Part shown: positions 54,281-64,000 of the stretch, piece after piece
Numbering within the stretch: position 1 is the stretch's first letter
Layout: each line of letters opens with the position of its first letter
Origin: Petaurus breviceps papuanus
Lineage: Eukaryota > Chordata > Mammalia > Diprotodontia > Petauridae
NCBI GenBank assembly: GCA_028583685.1
Contig: JAMXIF010000058.1
Span: 15,622,983-15,686,982, forward strand
Direction: 5' to 3'
Length of the DNA stretch: 64,000 nt
Made by a program: the position numbers and the translations under genes
Notes under the pieces: model-generated
Told to the model about the DNA's origin: nothing
Databases searched by the model: none
Seen by the model: the letters and a program-made list of their open reading frames with translations, nothing else

Positions 54281-55204
54281 TAGTCTGATGTCAAATGGGT
54301 ATTGTGAATTAGGTGAACTGTCTATTAATCAAGACTGCTCAGCCCCAAAACTGTGTGGATTAACAACCCAAGGAAGGAGGGCCTTCTCTGGAGCTCTAAT
54401 CTAGAAGATGCTTATACAGTTGGGGAAAGACAGGCGATGTCAAGGAAGATAGCAAGATGGCAAGGTTGTTAAGTGCCTTGACTGGAAGTTGGGAAATGAA
54501 GTAAAGAAAAAGCCTGGGAAAAACTCAAGATGAGCTATTGAAGATGGGAGAGACCAGGAAAATCAGTCCAAAAGAAAAGCAAAGCCAAAGGAGCTGAATG
54601 CTCATTTATTCATTCAACAAATATTTATTGAGTTCCTCTGATGGGAGGGACACCATCACAAAAGGCTAGAGGCAGTGTGCTCAGACCAGAAGAGCAGTAA
54701 GTTCGGAGATTTTTGTGGACTGAATCTGGAAATGTCTAGTCAGCTTTCAAGTAACACTGAGGAGAAAAGATGTGTTTCAGCCTGAGGCTAAAAGATGGAC
54801 GTGGGTCCAGGTTAGAAAAGGATCTTGTTTCTCAGGGGACCAAGGTAGATGAGCGAAAGAGCTCAGTCTAGGATTTAAGATGAACGTAGAGTGAACTTGC
54901 AGGGAAGACGGATCTCCCCAAGGGTCAAGACCAGAGTGAGAGGCAGAAGCTAAAAGGATAAAAACAAGCAGAGCCTGAGAAAAAATTGTTTAATGCCTTC
55001 AAACAGTGTGATAAAGCTTAAGAGCAACGTGAAACCCTAACTGTTATTAATTCACCCAATAGCTGACAATTTTGTACCCTGAACACTGTCTTTTCCTTAA
55101 ATCCCCAGGAGCCATTATTTTCCTATAAGGACAGAGATAAAAATCTATTATATTAGTACAGAGAACCCCCAGGTGGGAAAATCACCTCTACCAAAGTAGC
55201 TTGG
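54281..55204. other. mostly single-copy DNA with one L2 end
   Basis: About 54598-54680 is an antisense L2 terminus ('caacaaatatttattgagtt'). The rest shows nothing recognisable. Confidence 0.4.
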
Positions 55205-55340
55205 TTCTTTCTCTACAATTAATAGTCACAAAGCATTTCCTAGAGCTTGAGAGGTGAAGTAACTTCCCCTGAATTATATAACCAGTATGTGTTAGGGCAG
55301 GACTTGAACCCAGTTCTTTCTGACTTTGAAACTGGCCATG
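55205..55340 (-). repeat. MIR-like SINE fragment
   Basis: Antisense 'aggtgaagtaacttcccct' and 'gggcaggacttgaacccagt'. A short (CT)n run follows at about 55476-55492. Confidence 0.5.
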
Positions 55341-55504
55341 GAACAAGCTAAAGAATAGTGTTAAAAGGAAGTCAAGTGGACAAGTGGTCCAGATTCTATT
55401 CTTGACCACCCAGCACTCCTGCCATATTCCTGATAAACCAGGTTTCTGAGTCAATTTACAATGGCTTCTTTCTCTTCTCTCTCTCTCTCTCTAGCCCTCT
55501 TGGA

Positions 55505-56345
55505 ATCACAGCAGACAAAGGTGAGGAGGACTTCAAATATCATCTAACCTAACCCAAAGTTTGAACACTCTCCTACAAGAGCAGCAAATAAATGATCATC
55601 CCACCTCCAGAAACAGGGAAGTCAGCACCTCTGGAGAAAGCCTATTCTGATATAGGAAAACTCTAATTATTAGAAAGTTTTTCCTTGTATGAAGCTCTTC
55701 CCCATACCTACCCACTACTTCTCCCTAGTAGAGTAAGTCAGATTCTTCTTCTTCACAGGCAGATCTTCAAAAACATGAAGCCAGCTGTCAGGCCCTCACC
55801 AAAGTCTTCTCTTTTTCAGATCTATATCCCCCCTCTTCCCATAACAGATCCTTGAATGGCATTGAGCCTCCCTGTTATGCTGACCACCCTTCTCTGACAT
55901 GCCCCAGCTTGTCCATATCCTTTTAAAACTGGGCTTTTAATATAGCCTCACTGTGTGTTAGCTATTTGGGGCTGCCATATTACTCTGAATGTGCAGTCTA
56001 CTAAAAGCCCACATCAGCTTTTGCGTAGCCATACCACCCCCATCTGGATTTGTGAAGCTGATTTTTCTAATCAAAGTATGAAGACTCCCCTTTTACCTCC
56101 ATTATATTTGATCTTTTTTAGATTCATGCTCTTAATACAGCCTTCTGTGGTCTTTTTGGTTCCCAATTCTGTCATCCAATGTATTAGCCAGTTTCTGTCA
56201 TCTGCAAATTTGATGAGCCTGTTATCTATGCCTCTATCTAAGTCACTGGAAAAAATGTCAAACAGAACAGGGCTAAAGACAGATCTCTGTGAATTTCTAC
56301 TAGAAGCCTTCTTCTCAATTGTCATTCATCTATTAATCAATACTC
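55505..56345 (-). mobile_element. L3/CR1 LINE, part 1 of a split copy
   Basis: Antisense CR1 order: 'ggaggacttcaaatatcatc', 'aaagcctattctgatatagg', 'ccagcttgtccatatccttt', 'ttgtgaagctgatttttcta' and 'gtcatctgcaaatttgatga'. It then gives 'atgtcaaacagaacagggct'. The series breaks off at about 56345 and its next blocks reappear at 57893. Confidence 0.75.
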
Positions 56346-57035
56346 TTTGGGTTTAGTCATTCATATGTAACAATTTTGAATCATCCTAACTATGCCATAA
56401 CAGGGAAAACAGAAATCTCCTACTTACTTAGTCCCTACTGTTCTCCCTCTGAACAGGCATTTTTGTTTGGAGGAATTAGTGCTATGCCTCCCCCTTCTTT
56501 CTGGAGAACGTGGAGTAGTAGCCTGGGCATAATTTGCATAACCTGACCCAAATGCTCCCAGAAGGAGTTGGGAGACAGAAAGACAAAATGGGACAAGATT
56601 GGGGGTGTCTTTCCAACCCCAAAAAGACTCAGTAAAGAGATTTGACTGAGCAACCCAGGCACCAGGAAAGTGAAGATGTAAATAGGAGAGAGTTATCCTA
56701 AACTGACCCAGAGGAAAAAATAGAAACTCATCAGAGTGATCCAAGATCCAGAGCCATCTGAGGAGAACCTTTATATGAAGGTAATATGGAGGGACTTTGT
56801 TAAACAACAGAAAGTGTAAATAGCCCAGAGTCATTCTGGCCATGGAGACATGGAAGAACTATAATATTGGGCTGTTGATGCTATAGTTAAGCTATAGAGA
56901 TAATTAGCATTAATTGCCAGGTAATGGTGATTATTGAGTAGAATCTGGTGAAAATAACCCAAAAGGGAGCATGAGAAACAGAGAGGCTATATAGGGAGAA
57001 ATGCAGTAGAAAGCTGACAGGAACAACATAAATAT
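56346..57035. other. unresolved DNA inside the split L3
   Basis: About 690 bases lie between the two L3 halves. No repeat family or domain was recognised. The 139-codon open stretch on the minus strand (56843-56424) shows nothing known. It may be an old insertion whose family I cannot name. Confidence 0.3.
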
Positions 57036-57039
57036 AATA

Positions 57040-57480
<441 letters not shown>

Positions 57481-57694
57481 AGAATGTCTAGGAGGATTTT
57501 TCTGGCAAGTGATCACTCATTTGAAAGAGAGACCCCCAATTCTTTCTTGCTTTCTGGGAATCTACCCAGTTTACCACTGTAAAACATTAGAACTATTGAG
57601 GACTTTGGAAAAAGACAGTGGTCCACCAAAGTGGGTAGGTAGGATTTCTTGGCTTACCATGGACTCAGATACAAATTTATTGTTATCTTACTGA

Positions 57695-57892
57695 GTATAT
57701 TCAAATCTAGTCTCAGATATATACTAACTGTGTGACCTTGGGCAAGTCACTCAACCCTGTTTGCTTCAGTTCCTCATTTGCAAAAAGAGATGGAGGAGAA
57801 AATGGGAGACCACTCCAGTATCTTTGCAAAGAAAACTCTAAATGGGTCACTAAGAGTCAGTCATGACTGAAAAATGACTAAACAACAACATA
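57695..57892 (+). mobile_element. MAR1-type SINE, 5'-truncated
   Basis: It starts inside the element ('ttcaaatctagtctcagata') and keeps 'cttgggcaagtcactcaacc' and 'gactgaaaaatgactaaaca'. It directly abuts the second L3 half. Confidence 0.75.
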
Positions 57893-58160
57893 TCCTGACC
57901 AACCACCCGTAACACTGTCAACCAAGGAAATGAAGTTAACTTGCCATGATTCATTCTTGACAAACCCATGCTGGATGATAGTGTATTTGGCTTCCCTTTT
58001 CAAATGCTTACAAACCATCCCTTGAATAATTTGTACACCCCACAACTCTTCTCCCTTAATTCTTTGTCTACTTACCCAAAGCAACACCACCCAGGACTTT
58101 GCCATTCACTTTCTCCTCACACTCTCTGACTATTAACCCTTTACTTCTCATCAAATAGCC
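57893..58160 (-). mobile_element. L3/CR1 LINE, part 2 of a split copy
   Basis: It continues the CR1 antisense order: 'acaaacccatgctggatgat' followed by 'accatcccttgaataatttg', the blocks expected just beyond those at 56345. Confidence 0.65.
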
Positions 58161-59275
58161 ACAAATGTGACCGACATCCTTTGACTTTGTGCATTGAATT
58201 ATAGCAAAGAACCCTTTGATTCTGGGAATGGGTCCTTTCCAGTTCTAACATTCCATGGTGTATGATTTGTGTTGACAAAAATACCAACAGGAGTTTGGAG
58301 TGCTTAAAGTGACCAGTCTAGTCTGAGTATCCTGTGTGATTTATGTTATCTTTCCCCAAGAAGGAATGACAATCTGACTCTAAAATGCTCTCTACCCAAT
58401 TCATATGTGCACAGAGATTCCTTCTCTCCCCAAGGGGACCTCTTCAAAAAATAGACTCTGATGCCCTTCCTATGCTCCCAGGGGTTAATTCAGAATCAGC
58501 TGACACTGTTCTTTATCCTGGATTTGAATCTCAGCCTGAGTTCTTGCCATCACTCCCTTCCCCACCACTCTTTGAAACCTTTCCTTTCTCCTCCTTTCCC
58601 TTCCCTCTCCATTTCCACAGTGATTCATTGAAAGAAATCAATAGATATGAAAACCAATTGATTTCCTCCTTTCCTCTGCTCCCTCATCCTATCCACCCCC
58701 AACACACCATTTGCTGAATGACTCTGCTTCTGACATACCTAACCGGAATCAAACCAAAGAGGAAATGTTGTGGCTTTCCCATTGAGACATGAAGCTCTCT
58801 CTCTCTCTCTCCCCAGCCACTCTGATAGCTTCCTCCTCCCCCTGGGTACTTTCAGTGATTTCAGGATCGGTTGCGGTGCACTCAGTGGAAATGTCTCCTC
58901 TGTGTTTATCAACTCGGCAGGAGATGGTATTGCCTCTTAAGGTGCCATTTCTCATTCATCCTCTCCTAGACTTTCCCAGTCTGCTGCCCCTCCCCCACTG
59001 AGAGGCAACCAGACTCCAGTATCGAGCATCTCACTCCCCGTGAAGCCTAGGCCTGTCCTAAGGACACTAGGGCTGCTCCAGTGGGGTAGAAAGCCCTGGG
59101 ACATAGCCAAGTTGCTCTCCATATCCCAAAGAATGGGCCATCCCCAGAAGAGTAAGATGGTGTGCTATCATTTTTAATTAGAGCAGCACAAAGCTATTAG
59201 GGTCATTAGAAAGAAGGATTTCAAGCTGGAAGACACTTTAGAGATCACCTATCAATAGCCCTTCATTTTATATAC
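58161..59275. other. mostly single-copy DNA
   Basis: A weak MIR tail lies at 58200-58265. The rest, including 58380-59010 with its open stretches, shows no recognised domain or splice frame. 59155-59215 holds an A/T-rich 'atcatttttaattagagcag' stretch that may be preserved. Confidence 0.35.
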
Positions 59276-59279
59276 TTAG

Positions 59280-60205
59280 CCTTCATTCAACAAGTATATA
59301 TTCAGCCTACTATGTGCCAGATATAGTCTCTGCCCTTAAAGAGATTCCATTCTATAGAAGGAAAACAACACATATACAAAAATTAAATACAAAGTATGAT
59401 GTAATTTCCAGGCAGAGAGTGAAAGGGTTGGTAGGACACTAATACCAGGAGAAATCAGGTTAGGATGCCTGGAGAAGGTGGTATCGAATAGAACTTTGAA
59501 AGATGCTGTGAATTATGAATCAGTGAGGGAGTGAGTTTCAGGCAGGAGGCGACAGTGAAGGCTGTGCAAAGCCAGGGAAATGGGAGATCAAATGTTAAGA
59601 ATAAGGAATTAGCAAGTAGATCAGTCTGACTGGCCCATGGGGTACATGAAGGACAGCAACCTGGAGGAGGCAGAAGCTGGATTAGGTGTAGCATTTGAGT
59701 TTGCCCTAAAGGCAAGAGAGAGTCCCTGGAACTTCTTGGGCAGGAGAGTGGCATGGTCAGGTATGTGATTTAGGAATGTTAGTCTGGCATTTAGGCAGTG
59801 TATGGATTGGAGAAGGGAGGGACTGGAAAGAGGGAGACCAATTAGAAATCTGTTTCAATAGTACATTTGAGAAGTGATGAAGACCTGAACTAGGTGATGG
59901 ATATGAGTGGAGATACATGATGCCATGGAGGAAGTGCTTACTGGCTCTGCCATTTACGGTCTGGTTCAAATCTGACAACTGCTACCTGTGTAAATGTGCA
60001 AATCACTTACTCTCCCTAGAGCTCAGTGTCCACATCTATCAATGAGGGGGCTGAGATCAGAAGGCCTTTAAGTACTCCTCTAGGAAGATGAAAGATATAT
60101 TTATAGGTGCAGAATTGATAACAGATTAGATGAGAGAGAAGACTTGCAGGTGATTTCAAGGTTAGGAAGCTAGGTGACTAGAAAGAAGGTGGTGCCCTGA
60201 ACAGA
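59280..60205 (-). mobile_element. L2 LINE, split by a MIR-like SINE
   Basis: Antisense from the 3' end ('caacaagtatatattcagcc', 'gaaaacaacacatatac') into the ORF2 interior ('gtctggcatttaggcagtgt', 'aatctgtttcaatagtacat'). It is interrupted at about 59940-60095 by a sense SINE ('tctggttcaaatctgacaac') and resumes at 60105 ('cttgcaggtgatttcaaggt'). Confidence 0.65.
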
Positions 60206-60284
60206 ACTGATGAATGAAGCCAGTTCTATATCCACTAAGCCGTACTGCCTCTTGGGAGCAATCCCTACATTGGTTGTAAATAGA

Positions 60285-60420
60285 TGGGTAACATTATATA
60301 GTTGTTAGAGAGCTGACCTTGAATTTAGGATAACTGAGTCAGATTTAAGTCCTCTGACGCATTCTGACTGTGTGACTCTTAACCTCTCAATGCTTCAGGA
60401 AAATCTCTAAGACTTTATGG
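60285..60420 (+). repeat. SINE fragment
   Basis: It keeps 'tgagtcagatttaagtcctc' and 'gactgtgtgactcttaacct', and is otherwise decayed. Confidence 0.45.
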
Positions 60421-60439
60421 TCCTACCTCTAACATGTAC

Positions 60440-60740
60440 TGACTGTCTTACCCACATTCATTTCAATCTGGGCCATCCCCAAGAGGAAAACAAACAACAC
60501 ACTGTCACTGTCCTCAGATCCACCTCTATTTATATGAGGGCTTATTTTCAAGTTCACTCTTGATTTAATAATCCCCAGGCTAGATAATTCCAATTTCTTT
60601 AAGCTTTCCACCTAGGGTCAATTTCCTAACCCTTTCATTATTTGAATTGCTCTCCCCCGGGCCCTCTCTAAGCTCTCCACATCTCTCTCAAGCAGGGGGA
60701 ATGCCACACTGGCCACAGGGCTCTGCCAGGAGCCTGACCC
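60440..60740 (-). mobile_element. L3/CR1 LINE fragment
   Basis: Antisense blocks 'gtcactgtcctcagatccac'-like, 'ctagataattccaatttctt' and 'ggaatgccacactggccaca' follow the CR1 3' order. Confidence 0.5.
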
Positions 60741-61436
60741 ATAGAATATAAAGGGAGAGAAAATCAGCTCCTGGCTCAAAAGGCTTGAATAAAAGCACAC
60801 CTGGAACACTGCTTTACTGTTGCCACTTCAAGTTCAAGAAAAATGAAGACAAATTGTAGGCAGTTTGGAAAAAAGAATAACTGTGGGCGATTAAGGATGA
60901 AGCTAGGGAAAGATGAAAAGCATTGCATATGCATAGTTGTGCTCAAGAGAAGCAACCGACATCAGGAGGGTGGGTAGGGGGAAACTGAGTCCTGGCACTA
61001 GGTGACTTTGCTATGGGTACAAATCATAGCCCTCTGATTGGAGGAATTCCCACGAATATGCCAAAGCAGTGGAAAGAAATGATCACTGGGCATTGTAGCA
61101 CTGTCCCCATTTTATAGACAGATGAACAGAGGCATAAGAAACAGTGTGCTGTCCAGAGTCAACTTGGGGCCAAGTGTTGAATCTGGAATCAGAACTTATA
61201 TTCATGTGGCTCCCTAAGTGTGAACTTAGCTTTAAGGAAGGTCATCAACCATATCCAGTGTCCCCTGCCTTTTCTGAAAGCTATTCCTTACTGCTTAGAC
61301 TCTAAAATTTGACTAATGATCATACTGAACTCCCAGTACAATCCCTTCCTAGCTTTTCTATGCCCTAGTGCTGATAGCCATTCTTGGTTCCACCATTCTC
61401 TACAGTAAGGGATCCTCTATCAGACACTTTGTCACC
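60741..61436. other. single-copy DNA with a weak MIR fragment
   Basis: About 61085-61195 resembles an antisense MIR-like copy ('cattttatagacagatgaac'). The rest shows nothing recognisable. Confidence 0.35.
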
Positions 61437-61512
61437 TGTTGCATATGTGGTGTACTGTAGCACATTGCCTGGCACATAGTAGGTCCTTAATAAATGTTTA
61501 TTGATTGAGAGA
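61437..61512 (+). mobile_element. L2 LINE 3' terminus
   Basis: It reads 'attgcctggcacatagtagg' and 'ttaataaatgtttattgatt', the standard L2 end. Upstream L2 sequence (61270-61436) is too decayed to be sure of. Confidence 0.65.
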
Positions 61513-61951
61513 TGTCATCTCCAAATAAAGACACATCTAGATGTAGCATCCTCTGCGAGTCATTCCCATTGCAGAAGCACATGAGGTCCATAGAAGGAGA
61601 GAATACCACTCCATCCCTTAGGATTCTAGGGGTAAGCCTGAGTCACTATGACTTTTATCCCTGCTGCTCATCAACCTCCATCAATATCAATATCAATATT
61701 GCCCTCAATACCAACAAATTGGAAGAATTCAATTATCTTCTAGGAAAAGGTATTTACTGAGAAGTTATAGTAAGAACAAGAGTAACAAAGCTTTCCCAAT
61801 CCCATCCTATTCCCACCCCTACCTCCTAACCTGGGGCATGCTCACTCTCCTTGCAGATACATGAATGTTACTATGCTCAGAGTCCCTGGGAAGAAGAAGA
61901 TCAAACTTAAGACACAATGAGGATGAAGACATGTAGGAAACATTTGTGGTC
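61513..61951. other. single-copy DNA, no gene seen
   Basis: No repeat was recognised apart from a short ATCAAT run at about 61680-61700. Confidence 0.4.
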
Positions 61952-62274
61952 AAGAATTCTGGGGGCGGCCAGGTGGCGCAGTGAGTGAGAGCACCAGCCC
62001 CAGAGTTGGGATGACCTGGGATCAAATCCGAGCTCAGACACTTAGCACCCACCCAGAAACACCTGGCCATGTAACCTTGAGCAAGTTACTTAACCCCAAT
62101 TGCTTGGGGTGGCCAGGTGGCGCAGTGAGTAAGATCACCGGCCCCAGAGTCAGGATGACCTGGGATCGAATCCAGGCTGAGATACTTAGTACCACACCCA
62201 GAAATAACTGGCCGTGTGTGTAACCTTGAGCAAGTTACTTAACCCCAATTACTTGGAAAAAAAAAGAATCCTGG
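61952..62274 (+). mobile_element. tandem dimer of a tRNA-derived marsupial SINE
   Basis: Two head-to-tail monomers, about 61963-62107 and 62108-62256, each begin with a 'ggccaggtggcgcagtgagt' box and end with 'ttacttaaccccaatt' followed by 'cttgg'. Both share a 'cacccagaaa..ctggcc' segment that the other SINEs here lack. A single 11-base duplication surrounds the pair (AAGAATTCTGG, 61952-61962; AAGAATCCTGG, 62264-62274), and only the second monomer carries an A-tail. The pair therefore inserted as one unit. CpG-rich and little decayed, it looks young. Confidence 0.85.
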
Positions 62275-62640
62275 CCCCAAAAGTCCTTTTCTCCCTTTGC
62301 AAAATCCTCATGAGTTTTCCCTTAAATTTGGTTCTCTGTTGAGTGTTGAGGATTAGTGTCTTTGTAGAACCCATGCCCAGAATTCTCTCCCTCACAAAGT
62401 GACACAATCCCCAAAGCTATCACTTTCCTTAGGACATTGTCTTACTACCACTGTCTGCGAACACTCCCTCTGTGGTCAGCCACAGCCACTTTAGCAGATT
62501 CTGCTACCAGTTCCAGTGGTTGATGAGACTTCTCTGATGGCTCTGAGGGTCCCTTGAACTCCCCAGTCACCTGCCATGTCTACTACCACCTGTTAGCTAA
62601 AAGTAATTCTCCTCTCTTGAAAAACACCAGAAAAGAAATA
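62275..62640. other. single-copy DNA, no gene seen
   Basis: No repeat or coding feature was recognised. Confidence 0.4.
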
Positions 62641-62644
62641 TCAG

Positions 62645-63085
62645 TTATTCAAAACTTTTGTAGAAATAACCAGGAGATAGATGATAGATAGATATAAATA
62701 TATTGCATATGTATATATGTGTGTATGTATATATACATACATATTCCCACCCTCTACATGCAAAGGGGACTCCTAGTAAGTAAACTCCTTTTACTAATGT
62801 AAATTGGCACTTTCTCATATAACATGGGCTCAAGGACCTCCTCTGGATACTGTCCAGCTTATCAATGTCCTTCTTAACCCAGATATGCATACAATACCCC
62901 AATTGTGCTCTAACCAGTAGAGGGTACAGAGGGTTAATCACTTCCTTATTCCTGGAAGCCATGCCTCTTTTATAATGTAGCACAAGATTACATTAGCTTC
63001 TCTTGCTTGCTATATCACATTGTTAACTGGTATTAAGCTTGCAGTCCACTAAAACCCCCAAATTACTTCATGATAAGAGGAAAGA
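62645..63085 (-). mobile_element. L3/CR1 LINE, end of reverse transcriptase ORF
   Basis: Minus-strand reading gives P-L-L-V-R-A-Q-L-G-Y-C-M-H-I-W followed by K-K-D-I-D-K-L-D-S-I-Q-R-R (about 62935-62840). These correspond to the L-V-R-P-x-L-E-Y-C-x-x-x-W and K-D-I-x-x-L-E-x-V-Q-R-R blocks at the C-terminal side of CR1 reverse transcriptases. The frame then decays, and a TA/TG microsatellite replaces the end (62660-62745). Confidence 0.75.
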
Positions 63086-63299
63086 GCTTTTAGGAGGCAG
63101 ATTACATCACCTAAAACTACCATTTGGGTGACGCACGTGGTTCCACACTTCCCATTTCCATACAGACCTCCCTGCCTTGAAACTTCCACTCAACCATCTC
63201 AAGGTTCTTGCTGTATCTCAGTGGATTTGGAATCCTCAAGCAATTCTAGGATCTTACCTGGCACACAGTCTTTTTGGTTCACAACAGCTCTTGGAATTG

Positions 63300-63480
63300 T
63301 TATTGTTGTTGTTGAGTGTTTCAGTTGACTCTTTGTGACCCCATTTGGGGTTTTCTTGACAAAGATCCTAGAGCGGTTTGCCATTTCCTTCTCCAGCTCA
63401 TTTTACAGAAGAGGATACTGAGACAAACAAGATTAAGTGACTTGTCTAGGGCCATAGAGCTGGAAAGGTGGGGTTTTGCC
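63300..63480 (-). mobile_element. MAR1-type SINE, partial
   Basis: Antisense 'ttgttgagtgtttcagttga', 'tggggttttcttgacaaaga' and 'catttccttctccagctcat' are kept. The 5' half beyond 'agagctggaaagg' is lost. Confidence 0.8.
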
Positions 63481-63544
63481 TTCAGGTATCAGCCCATGTT
63501 TCACCTATGCGGAATCCGCTAATTTATGAAATCTCCCTTTCCAG

Positions 63545-63655
63545 GGATTTATAAAACTTGCCTAGGTATCTACCAACCAATCAAGCCATCAACAAGGATG
63601 TATTAAGTGCCTACTAAAGGCCAGACATGGAGCAGGGGACAGCATGGGGAAATGA
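63545..63655 (-). mobile_element. L2 LINE 3' fragment
   Basis: The antisense L2 terminus 'aggatgtattaagtgcctac' and 'taaaggccagacatgg'. Confidence 0.55.
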
Positions 63656-64000
63656 GGGGTGAAACTGATATAGAAAGAAACATCAAAACTATCTGTCCTG
63701 GGTGAGTGAGGTGCAAATCATGTATATAAGCAGGAAGATGATGTCTATAAACTCAGTCCTCATATATAGATCAGACATTCCCAATTCTGGACATACTGGC
63801 TCATGTATTTGTTCATCATTCCTATGAGGTCTTCCAACAAAAATGCAGGCAACTCCTCCCTCAGCATATGATCAGCTACATGAAGTACAAAGGTCTCCCA
63901 CAGTCTTATTCTACTTCTTAAAGGCCCTGCATCCACTATAAGATTGACTGGGCAGTCCTCAAGTTCTAGGAATCCAAAATCAAGGAAGGGTCAGAACAGC
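63656..64000. other. single-copy DNA to the window edge
   Basis: No repeat or coding feature was recognised. Confidence 0.4.

Noticed and set aside
55955-56356. 133-codon open stretch, plus strand
   Set aside because: It is the antisense reading of an L3/CR1 relic.
56424-56843. 139-codon open stretch, minus strand
   Set aside because: No domain, splice signals or composition support it. A second overlapping frame is also open.

Overview
This window is repeat-dense, low-GC mammalian genomic DNA with no complete host gene. The repeats point to a marsupial. It holds tRNA-derived SINEs of the metatherian type, several with clear target-site duplications. It also holds a complete ORF1-only L1 derivative (HAL1 type), L1 3' ends of the metatherian type, and abundant L2, L3/CR1, RTE and MIR-like relics. 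A few short non-autonomous hAT elements are present. I cannot place it to order or species. One 10-base run of N (31206-31215) marks an assembly gap.

Layout. 1-3965: old MIR-like SINEs, an RTE tail and an L2 fragment. 3966-6903: full-length HAL1-type element. 6904-10900: SINEs, one hAT element and an L3 fragment. 10990-12700: RTE LINE on the minus strand. 13000-16700: mostly single-copy, with an exon-like open segment at 14175-14351. 16712-21320: an L1 3' end, L3 and L2 relics split by younger SINEs. 22925-23600: fossil of a Ty3/Gypsy reverse transcriptase. 23900-27900: L2, MIR, an AT-rich direct-repeat cluster and an LTR-like segment. 27913-29522: processed retrocopy of mitochondrial topoisomerase I (TOP1MT) on the minus strand, with a 17-bp target-site duplication. 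30200-36500: SINEs, two hAT copies and two long L2 tails. 37100-39100: single-copy DNA with possible conserved non-coding elements. 39930-46900: L3, single-copy stretches and a second exon-like segment (45607-45747). 47025-49285: L2 interrupted by a full-length RPL6 retrocopy. 49375-58160: SINEs, an L1 3' end and a split L3. 58160-64000: single-copy DNA, L2, L3 and a tandem SINE dimer.

The coding-like content is dead or uncertain. The two host-gene retrocopies carry inactivating changes, and their ends look like products of L1-type retrotransposition. The LINE and Ty3 coding relics are decayed. The two exon-like segments are the only places where a live transcript might cross the window; both sit on the plus strand and both keep phase 0, but neither was matched to a known protein. 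Family names rest on recalled consensus features and protein motifs, since no search could be run.
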